DNA of 11,260 bases. It comes from Gemmatimonadota bacterium. GTDB lineage: Bacteria; Gemmatimonadota; Gemmatimonadetes; Gemmatimonadales; GWC2-71-9. Both the position numbers and the translations under genes were made by a program. The stretch is from the NCBI GenBank assembly GCA_003221075.1, contig QHUF01000252.1:1-11260 (forward strand), written 5' to 3'. Under the pieces are notes generated by a model. That model had not been told where the DNA came from. It made no database searches and worked only from the letters and a program-made list of their open reading frames with translations. Shown piece by piece: positions 5,945-11,260 of the stretch; position 1 is the stretch's first letter, and each line of letters begins with the position of its first letter.

Positions 5945-7330
5945 CTAGTCGATGAAATCCACCCAGCCGGCTTCGTTCGCCACCAACACGCGTCCCTGAG
6001 GGTGCGTCGCCATGAGGCGCGGCGTGCCGCCCGTGTGGAGCGTGGCACGAACCGCCAATCGTTCCCGATCGACGATGACGACGCGCCCGGCGTGCAGCAG
6101 ACCGACGACTAGGTCCGCTTGATCGGCGCTCAGCGCGAGCCCGAGCGCGGGGGTGGAGAATTGCAGCCGTCCGACGCGTTTGCCGCTCGCGAGGTGGATG
6201 GCGTCGATCCAGCCGCACTCGTTGGCGGCGTAGAGCATCTGGCCGTCAGCAGTGACCGCGACTTCCTGCACGACGCCCCTGACGTCAAAGGTGCGCAGGG
6301 GGCGCAGCGCCGGCACTTCGATTTCCGCAATCAGCCCCGAGCGGAACCCCGATGCATAGATGCGGCGTCCGGACGGGTGTTTGCAGATCTGCGGGCTGCC
6401 GTGCGGAATGGCGATGTCGCGGAGGGCGCGACCCGACAGGTGAAGCGCGGCGAGGCGATCGCGATTGGTCGAGACGTACAACGTCTGCCCGTCATTGGAG
6501 AGGACCGCACCCAGCGGATGGCCCGTCAGGTGCAACGCGGCGGTCAGCCGACCCAGCGTCAGATCGACGACGTCGACCGCCTCCGAGAACTGGCTGGTGA
6601 CATACGCCAGGTCCCCCCGGCCGTTGGGAACGACACGAGTCGGCACCGGACCGACCTGGATACTGTCGACGACCCGTGGCGGCTCCAGGCGCAGGACCTC
6701 GATTGCGGCGGCGTGTCCCCGCGTCACCAGCGCCAGGTCGGTCGACGTCACGGCGACGTCGAACGGAGCGCCGCTGACCGGCACGCGCTCCCGCAACGTG
6801 CCGCGCAGGCGTGCCACCGGTCGCCGCGAGCCAGCGATGGAAGTCGACAGGCTACCGAGCAAGACGCGGCGGGCTGTGATCTCCGCGCTTCTGCCGGCGG
6901 GCGCTGGTGACGTTGCAGCGAGGCGATCGCGGCACTTCTCGCGGAAGCGCAGCAACGCGAGCGCCATTCCGTCTCGCCGGATTTCGGACCAGCGTCGCCC
7001 GGTGATCCGCCTGATCAGCCGGTACGCGACGGCGGGATCGAGGTGGTCGCGCTCGGCCAGCTTCCGCAGGGTGGCTCCCGAGGTCTCCGATTCGAGCAAC
7101 CAGTACAGCGTGCGGGCCCAGCCGCCCAACGTTTCGAGCGGCGGCAGCCCCTCGCGGCGCAGGGCGCGCGCGAGCTGGTAGCGATCGTGAAAGCCGAGCC
7201 ATGACGCGAGCTCCTCGGAGCCCGGCGCGCGTCCATTGACGCAACCGAGGGCGCTGATGAGCGCTCGGCCATTGTAGGACAAGTGCGGTAAGGTGTCTTG
7301 CAGCAGACTGGTCAGCTGCAGGGGCGGCAT
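5945..7330 (-). CDS. AraC-like helix-turn-helix region fused to a cytoplasmic beta-propeller
   Basis: This 461-residue protein appears to be a DNA-binding propeller. Residues about 35-80 (SEELASWLGFHDRYQLARALRR) resemble the first helix-turn-helix of AraC proteins. Residues about 86-134 (TLRKLAERDHLDPAVAYRLI, then RRITGRRWSEIRRDGMALAL) resemble the second, with the usual 'R-x-x-x-x-x-TG-x-x-x-x-x-x-R' pattern. After an Arg/Ala/Pro-rich linker (about 135-180), YVTN-type blades fill residues about 185-461, for example APFDVAVTSTDLALVTRGHA, GHPLGAVLSNDGQTLYVST and VQEVAVTADGQMLYAANECGW. The end, NEAGWVDFID, closely matches the end of the neighbouring lipoprotein (NESGWVDILR), and NECGWIDAIH occurs internally. 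No signal peptide or membrane helix is seen, so it should be cytoplasmic. The ATG at 7330 has no Shine-Dalgarno sequence but has TATTAA 6 nt upstream, as in leaderless genes. The AraC resemblance is by eye; the ligand and targets are unknown. It may regulate the lipoprotein gene. Confidence 0.7.
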   Translation of the reverse strand: MPPLQLTSLLQDTLPHLSYNGRALISALGCVNGRAPGSEELASWLGFHDRYQLARALRREGLPPLETLGGWARTLYWLLESETSGATLRKLAERDHLDPAVAYRLIRRITGRRWSEIRRDGMALALLRFREKCRDRLAATSPAPAGRSAEITARRVLLGSLSTSIAGSRRPVARLRGTLRERVPVSGAPFDVAVTSTDLALVTRGHAAAIEVLRLEPPRVVDSIQVGPVPTRVVPNGRGDLAYVTSQFSEAVDVVDLTLGRLTAALHLTGHPLGAVLSNDGQTLYVSTNRDRLAALHLSGRALRDIAIPHGSPQICKHPSGRRIYASGFRSGLIAEIEVPALRPLRTFDVRGVVQEVAVTADGQMLYAANECGWIDAIHLASGKRVGRLQFSTPALGLALSADQADLVVGLLHAGRVVIVDRERLAVRATLHTGGTPRLMATHPQGRVLVANEAGWVDFID

Positions 7331-7331
7331 G

Positions 7332-7345
7332 AGGTTTTAATACCT
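7332..7345. promoter_or_regulatory. -10-like box and near-palindrome at the start of the HTH-propeller gene
   Basis: On the minus strand TATTAA (7342-7337) ends 6 nt before the ATG at 7330, the spacing expected if transcription starts at the start codon itself. The box is the core of AGGTATTAAAACCT, which is symmetrical at six of seven base pairs. It could be an autoregulatory site or a chance AT-rich palindrome. The 48-bp gap shows no terminator for the gene upstream, so read-through from the rpoN operon is also possible. Confidence 0.4.
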
Positions 7346-7378
7346 ACGGCGTTACAGTTTGCTCCACAAGGCGTTCCA

Positions 7379-8332
7379 CTATTCGCTGGATCGGACGCGC
7401 CGCAGCTCCCGCTCGAGGGCCCGTATTTCTTCACGCATCCCCGCGACCATCTCCCCTACGAATCCAAAGCCGAACAGCACCACGCCCGAGATCACGAGCA
7501 CCATGATCAGGTCAAGGAGGGGGCGGAAACCCAGGTGTGGCGGCCCGAACCGGAGATACAGCGCCACGAGGCCGACGACCAGCCCAAGCAGAAACAGCAT
7601 CGCGCCGATAACCCCGAAGAATAGCATGGGTTTACGCGCAAAGCGGAGCTGGAACCAGACGGACATCAGGTCGAGCACGCCGACGGGAATGCGCCCGATC
7701 CCGAACTTGGAGCTGCCCGCGCGCCGCGGATGCACTGGGACGGGCCGCTCGGCCAGGCGGAACCCCTGCGCGGCCGCGATCACGACCATGAACCGGTGCC
7801 AGTCGGGTCGCATCGGCACCATGTCCATGATCTCGCGGCGATACGCCTTCACCGAGTTCAGGTCCTTCACGCGCACGCCGAACAGCCAGCGACACAGCGT
7901 GTTGTAGATCCCCGACACGAAGCGCTTGTTGTACTGGCCCTGCTTCGTGCCCGTGACGATATCCGCCTGACCGTCCAGGATCGGGCCCACAAGCCCGGGA
8001 ATATCGGACGGCAGGTACTGCAGGTCCGCGGGATAGTAGACCAGGACCCGTCCGCGAGCGACATCGGCGCCCGATTTCAGGGCGTCGGCGATCCCCCGCT
8101 GTGTCCGATGTGTGACTACGCGTACGAACGGGTGCTTGACGGCGAGCTCCTCGAGCAGCTTCGGAGTCCCGTCGTGACTGCCATCATTCACGATCACGAG
8201 CTCGACGGCATACGGCAGCGGCAGCATCGCCTCACGCGTGAGTCGCACGAACTCCGTGAGATTCTCGGCCTCGTCTTTCGCCGGAACGAGGACGCTGACG
8301 TCGGGTGGCGTCGAGTTCGTTGCAAGGCTCAT
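7379..8332 (-). CDS. GT2 family glycosyltransferase, DPM1/GtrB-like (polyprenyl-phosphate sugar synthase type)
   Basis: The predicted inner-membrane-associated enzyme transfers a hexose from a nucleotide sugar to a polyprenyl phosphate, feeding glycan or lipid A modification. The GT-A domain shows VSVLVPAKDEAENL (12-25), VIVNDGSHDGT (46-56), GIADALKSGA (80-89) and the metal-site region YYPADLQYLPSDIP (99-112). It then shows DLNSVKAYRREIM (157-169) and the GSSKFG signature (206-211). Two transmembrane helices follow, at about 235-260 and 272-296, and the protein ends in a charged helix (MREEIRALERELRRVR). The 317-residue length fits the family. The first Asp of the usual DAD motif is replaced by Pro101. 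The ATG overlaps the rpoN stop codon by 4 nt (ATGA), so translation is probably coupled to rpoN. The donor sugar cannot be told. Confidence 0.87.
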   Translation of the reverse strand: MSLATNSTPPDVSVLVPAKDEAENLTEFVRLTREAMLPLPYAVELVIVNDGSHDGTPKLLEELAVKHPFVRVVTHRTQRGIADALKSGADVARGRVLVYYPADLQYLPSDIPGLVGPILDGQADIVTGTKQGQYNKRFVSGIYNTLCRWLFGVRVKDLNSVKAYRREIMDMVPMRPDWHRFMVVIAAAQGFRLAERPVPVHPRRAGSSKFGIGRIPVGVLDLMSVWFQLRFARKPMLFFGVIGAMLFLLGLVVGLVALYLRFGPPHLGFRPLLDLIMVLVISGVVLFGFGFVGEMVAGMREEIRALERELRRVRSSE

Positions 8333-9792
8333 AGCCGCTTGCGCATCCGCGCGGGCAAAATGCCGAGCTGGTCGCGGTACTTGGCGACGGTGCGCCGGGC
8401 GATCTTCACGCCCTTGCGATCGAACAGCTCGACGATCTGTTGATCGGTGAGCGGATTCTTGGACGGCTCGTCGTCGACGAGCTTCTGAATCTGGGACTTG
8501 ATGGAGCGGGCGCTGGCGTCTTCTCCGGTCGTGGTCGTGAGGCCGCTCGAGAAGAAGAACTTGAGCGGCAACAGACCGCGCGGCGTCTGTACGTACTTCT
8601 CGTTCGTCACGCGGCTGACGGTGCTTTCGTGCATGCTGATCACGTCGGCGACCTCGCGCAGCGTGAGCGGCTTGAGATGGTCGATCCCCTTCTCGAAGAA
8701 CTCGCGCTGCCGGTCGACGATGAAATTCATTACTTTGAGCATCGTCTGGCGGCGCTGCTCGATGGCTTGAATCATCCAGTGGGCGCTGTTCAGGCGCTGG
8801 TTGATGAATTCCTTGCTCTCGACGTCGTATTTCTTCTTGTCGCGCGCGATCTCCTGGTACGTCTTGGATATGCGCAGGCGCGGCAGGCCGCTGTCGTTCA
8901 GGAAGACGTGGTACTTGTCGTCGATCTTGTCGACGATCAGATCCGGGATGATGTAGGCGTCGTTCGCGGCCGAATGCTGCAGCCCCGGCTTGGGATCGAG
9001 GCGCGCCAGCTCGTCGGCGGCGCGCTGCACTTCGTCAGGCGCCAGGCCGAAGCGCTTGCCGAGATCGCTCCAGCGGTGGGCGATGAGGTCTTCGAAGGCT
9101 TCCTTCACGAGCCGGTAGACCAGCGTGCCGGTGCGCTTCTGATTCTCGAGCTGCAGCACCAGGCACTCGCGCAGGTTGCGCGCGCCGATCCCCGGCGGAT
9201 CGAGCTGCTGGATGACGTGGAGCATCGCTTCGACCTCCGCCGTCGTGAAGGCCGGCACATTCAGGTCGAGCTCCGATTCGGCTTCGTGCTCCTCGAGCAG
9301 CTGGTTCGCGCCCTTGAGGATCTCTTCGACGCTGTGCTGGAGGTACCCGTCCTCGCCGATGTTGCCGAGGAATTCCTCGGCGAGCAGCTGCTGGCGCGGG
9401 TTCAAGTCGAGCATCCGGGTCTGGTCGCGCAGATAGTCGATCAGGTCCTTGCTCTCGACGGTGACCGGCTCCACGTATTCCCGGGCGTCGCTATAGCTGC
9501 CGCTCGGGACACCATGCTCCGTGCGGTCCTCGAGCAAGATGTTTTCCCAGTCGGGCCCGTCCTCGGCCTTTGCCTCTTTTTCAGGCTTGTTGTTCTGCTG
9601 CTCGGCCGCCGTGGCCTGGACCTCCTCCTCGGGCTCGATCATCTCCAGGAACGGATTGCCCAGCAGCTCCTGCTTCAGGTGTTGCTCGAGGTCGAGCAGC
9701 GGCATGTACAGCAGATCCATCGCCTGGTAGAGGCGCGGATTGATCCGCAGGTCCTGGCGGAGCGACGTGTGCTGATGCAGGCCGGTCTTCAT
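8329..9792 (-). CDS. rpoN: RNA polymerase sigma-54 factor
   Basis: The complete 487-residue sigma-54 directs RNA polymerase to -24/-12 promoters and needs AAA+ enhancer-binding activators to open them. Region I is residues 1-50 (LRQDLRINPRLYQAMDLLYM, with a Gln/Leu-rich pattern). It is followed by an acidic, Gln-rich region II to about 110, which is variable in the family. The core-binding domain spans about 110-300 (IQQLDPPGIGARNLRECL at 194-211 is characteristic). The central helix-turn-helix is TLREVADVISMHESTVSRVT (377-396), and the RpoN box is ARRTVAKYR (465-473). Length and all regions are normal. The start ATG overlaps the lptB stop in ATGA, and the end overlaps the GT2 start in the same way. 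The lptB-rpoN order is common in Gram-negative bacteria; the usual hpf/ptsN genes do not follow here. I saw no convincing -24/-12 promoter in the window. Confidence 0.97.
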   Translation of the reverse strand: MKTGLHQHTSLRQDLRINPRLYQAMDLLYMPLLDLEQHLKQELLGNPFLEMIEPEEEVQATAAEQQNNKPEKEAKAEDGPDWENILLEDRTEHGVPSGSYSDAREYVEPVTVESKDLIDYLRDQTRMLDLNPRQQLLAEEFLGNIGEDGYLQHSVEEILKGANQLLEEHEAESELDLNVPAFTTAEVEAMLHVIQQLDPPGIGARNLRECLVLQLENQKRTGTLVYRLVKEAFEDLIAHRWSDLGKRFGLAPDEVQRAADELARLDPKPGLQHSAANDAYIIPDLIVDKIDDKYHVFLNDSGLPRLRISKTYQEIARDKKKYDVESKEFINQRLNSAHWMIQAIEQRRQTMLKVMNFIVDRQREFFEKGIDHLKPLTLREVADVISMHESTVSRVTNEKYVQTPRGLLPLKFFFSSGLTTTTGEDASARSIKSQIQKLVDDEPSKNPLTDQQIVELFDRKGVKIARRTVAKYRDQLGILPARMRKRL

Positions 9793-10979
9793 ACCGTGGC
9801 CGGCGAGAGACGCGAACGGAGCCGCGTCGTGAGGGTCGGACCGAGATAGAGCGAGGCGACGCGGTCGTCGAACACGAGCTCCCGCACCGTGCCGGCGACC
9901 TGGACGCGCCCTTCGAACATGATATATGCGCGGTCCACGATGTCGAGCGTTTGCTCGACGTTGTGGTCGGTGATGAGTACACCGATGCCACGGTGGCGCA
10001 GCCCCGCGACGATCGTCTGGATGTCGTTGACGGCGATGGGGTCGACGCCGGCGAACGGCTCGTCGAGTAACAGGAACTTCGGCTCGGTCACGAGGGCTCG
10101 GGTGATCTCGAGCCGGCGGCGCTCCCCGCCGGAGAGTTGATACGCCTTTTGGCGGCGCAGGTGCTTGATTGCCAGCTCGTCGAGCAGCGACTCGAGCCGC
10201 CGCGCTCGATCTTCGGCGTCGATGTTCAGCGTCTCGAGGATCGCCAGCACGTTTTCTTCGACCGTCAGCTTGCGAAAGATCGAGGGCTCCTGCGCGAGGT
10301 AGCCGATCCCGGAGCGCGCCCGCAGATACATGGGGAGCACCGTGATGTCGCGGCTGTCGAGCAGGATCTGGCCCTCGTCCGGTCGGATCAAGCCGGTGAT
10401 CATATAGAAGGAGGTCGTCTTCCCCGCCCCGTTCGGGCCCAACAGACCGACGATCTCCCCTTGCGCCAGCTCGAGCGACACGTTGTTCACGACGCGCCGG
10501 CCCTTGTAGGCCTTCACGAGGTGCCGGGCTTCGAGGCGGCTACCGCCCCGGACGACCTCGTGCTCGCCGCTGACCGACTCGCTGCGCGCCACCGTTTCTT
10601 CCGCCAGTGACAGGAAATACTGCGCAGCGGCTGGACGGTCGGGAGCCACACTCGCCCAGATCTCGGGAGCGAAGGCCACCGGCACGTCGCCCCACAGCGC
10701 GCCCATGGGCAGCACCAGCACCTTCAGCATCGCGAGTCGCGGCAAGACCGAGGTCGCGAGGTAGGCGCGGGCGTCGTCCACCGACAGGCTGCCCGCGTCC
10801 GGCACTTCGCCCTTGGCGTGGGCCTGGAGCTTGAGAAACTCCTCCCGATACGCGACGGCGAGGTCGCTGAACGAGGCGCGACCCTGGTCGTCGGCGATAC
10901 GCGCCAGCGCGCCAGTCGCGAGCGCGAGCGACGAGTCGCTCCGCGCCAGGAGGTCGGAAAAGCGCTCGAGCCCGTTCAC
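9789..10979 (-). CDS. lptB: LPS export ABC transporter ATPase LptB with about 145-residue N-terminal extension
   Basis: LptB is the cytoplasmic ATPase of the LptBFGC complex that extracts LPS from the inner membrane for transport to the outer membrane. The ATPase domain covers residues about 148-385. It has Walker A GPNGAGKT (181-188), the Q-loop at Q230 in YLAQEPSIFRKLTVEEN (a very LptB-typical stretch), the signature LSGGE (282-286), Walker B LLLDE (303-307) and the switch His339 in ITDHN. Canonical LptB is about 240 residues, so residues 1-147 are extra. The extension has coding-like codon usage with G or C at most third positions, is mainly helical in appearance, and shows no family I recognise (LSVDDARAYLATSVLPRL at 65-82 is its clearest patch). 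The GTG start at 10979 overlaps the upstream stop in GTGA, which fixes the long form. An internal start giving a short LptB cannot be excluded. Confidence 0.93.
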   Translation of the reverse strand: MNGLERFSDLLARSDSSLALATGALARIADDQGRASFSDLAVAYREEFLKLQAHAKGEVPDAGSLSVDDARAYLATSVLPRLAMLKVLVLPMGALWGDVPVAFAPEIWASVAPDRPAAAQYFLSLAEETVARSESVSGEHEVVRGGSRLEARHLVKAYKGRRVVNNVSLELAQGEIVGLLGPNGAGKTTSFYMITGLIRPDEGQILLDSRDITVLPMYLRARSGIGYLAQEPSIFRKLTVEENVLAILETLNIDAEDRARRLESLLDELAIKHLRRQKAYQLSGGERRRLEITRALVTEPKFLLLDEPFAGVDPIAVNDIQTIVAGLRHRGIGVLITDHNVEQTLDIVDRAYIMFEGRVQVAGTVRELVFDDRVASLYLGPTLTTRLRSRLSPATV

Positions 10980-11260
10980 GGCCTAGCCCGTGGTGGCGGC
11001 GGTGGTGGCGGTGGTGGAGGTGCCGCTGGTGCCCGTCGTGTGGTATCGGACTGCGCGCGTTTGACGCTGTCGGCGACGACCGCGGGTCGAGGCACGAGGT
11101 GCACGCCGTCCGCTTTGCCGGCGACGACGACCCGGTCAATGCGGTCGCGGAGCATCGTCATGGTAATCCGCTGGCCGCGGGAGTAGTTGACCGAGGGGCC
11201 GGCGTTCGTCGTATCGCGCGTGTCACGGTGGTGCGTCAGTGCGCGGGCCGATCCTCTCGA
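10976..11260 (-). CDS. LptA/LptC-like (OstA family) protein, C-terminal 94 residues
   Basis: The frame is open to the right edge, so only the end of the gene is visible. The stretch PSVNYSRGQRITMTMLRDRI, continuing DRVVVAGKADGVHLVP, resembles the repeating strands of OstA-fold proteins, in which a short hydrophilic strand is followed by '-x-V-x-V-x-G-x-A-x-G-'. These proteins form the periplasmic LPS bridge (LptA) or its membrane anchor (LptC). The position directly before lptB, as in many Gram-negative bacteria, supports this. The tail is low-complexity and ends with ten consecutive prolines, then RARP. Its TGA overlaps the lptB GTG. Which of LptA, LptC or a related OstA-like protein it is cannot be decided from this piece. 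Confidence 0.6.
   Translation of the reverse strand, partial: SRGSARALTHHRDTRDTTNAGPSVNYSRGQRITMTMLRDRIDRVVVAGKADGVHLVPRPAVVADSVKRAQSDTTRRAPAAPPPPPPPPPPRARP
10991..11020 (-). repeat. Ten-codon polyproline tract at the end of the LptA/C-like gene
   Basis: Ten consecutive proline codons (mostly CCA and CCG, one CCT) lie four codons before the stop. Polyproline stretches are known to slow ribosomes and to depend on elongation factor P. The mixed codons argue against a simple recent trinucleotide expansion, although CCA/CCG slippage may have created it. Confidence 0.85.

Noticed and set aside
6041..6060. TGGCAC on the plus strand as a sigma-54 -24 box near rpoN
   Set aside because: There is no GC element at the required spacing and it lies inside the propeller coding region.
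6119..6910. Plus-strand frame of about 263 codons across the HTH-propeller gene
   Set aside because: It is antisense to a frame with clear propeller blades, has no ribosome site and no recognisable domain.
8440..9849. Long open frame on the plus strand, about 469 codons, Leu/Val/Glu-rich
   Set aside because: It lies exactly antisense to rpoN, whose regions are all recognisable. High GC content leaves the opposite strand open, and the product has no known pattern.
10991..11030. GGT/GGC-rich tract on the plus strand as a microsatellite or CRISPR-like repeat
   Set aside because: It is the reverse strand of the polyproline codons; units are irregular and no spacers exist.
10976..11161. Independent 61-residue gene starting with the ATG at 11161
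   Set aside because: The frame stays open to the window edge with OstA-like sequence before this Met, so it is the end of a larger gene.

Overview
The window is GC-rich DNA from a diderm bacterium: it carries lipopolysaccharide-transport genes (lptB and the end of an lptA/lptC-like gene) and a bacterial lipoprotein. The lpt-rpoN order is widespread among Gram-negative bacteria. The high GC, the many starts that have a -10-like box but no Shine-Dalgarno sequence, and the protein style suggest a soil-type lineage such as Gemmatimonadota or a relative. That placement is an impression, because no marker gene fixes it.

Layout, left to right. (1) Positions 1-376, minus: the N-terminus of a multi-pass flippase-like membrane protein, cut by the window edge. 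(2) Positions 422-4773: a glycan/cell-surface block of two convergent pairs. A GT4 glycosyltransferase (+) meets a polysaccharide deacetylase-like protein (-), overlapping by 59 bp. A left-handed beta-helix acyltransferase (+) meets a SAM methyltransferase (-), overlapping by 31 bp. The glycosyltransferase appears to lack about 36 residues of its C-terminal Rossmann fold. (3) Positions 4784-7330, minus: two related beta-propeller genes. The downstream one is a lipoprotein with its own sigma-70-type promoter and a Shine-Dalgarno site. The upstream one fuses an AraC-like helix-turn-helix region to a propeller, with no signal peptide or membrane segment. Both end in nearly the same NExGWVD motif. 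A strong hairpin terminator follows the lipoprotein gene. (4) Positions 7379-11260, minus: a tightly coupled operon of an lptA/lptC-like 3' end, lptB with a novel N-terminal extension, rpoN (sigma-54) and a DPM1/GtrB-like GT2 glycosyltransferase. Every junction is a 4-nt GTGA or ATGA overlap.

How the parts fit. Regions 2 and 4 both serve envelope glycan synthesis and export: sugar transfer, deacetylation, acylation, methylation, polyprenyl-phosphate sugar supply and LPS transport. The most novel unit is region 3. A predicted cytoplasmic DNA-binding propeller sits next to a lipid-anchored propeller with a similar tail. A perfect 13-bp palindrome lies inside the promoter of the lipoprotein gene, and an imperfect 14-bp palindrome lies over the start of the regulator gene. 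A regulator/lipoprotein pair is a testable inference, not an established function.

Regions without genes are all short (longest about 105 bp). They hold the promoters, operator candidates and terminator listed. I saw no tRNA, rRNA, CRISPR array or insertion sequence.
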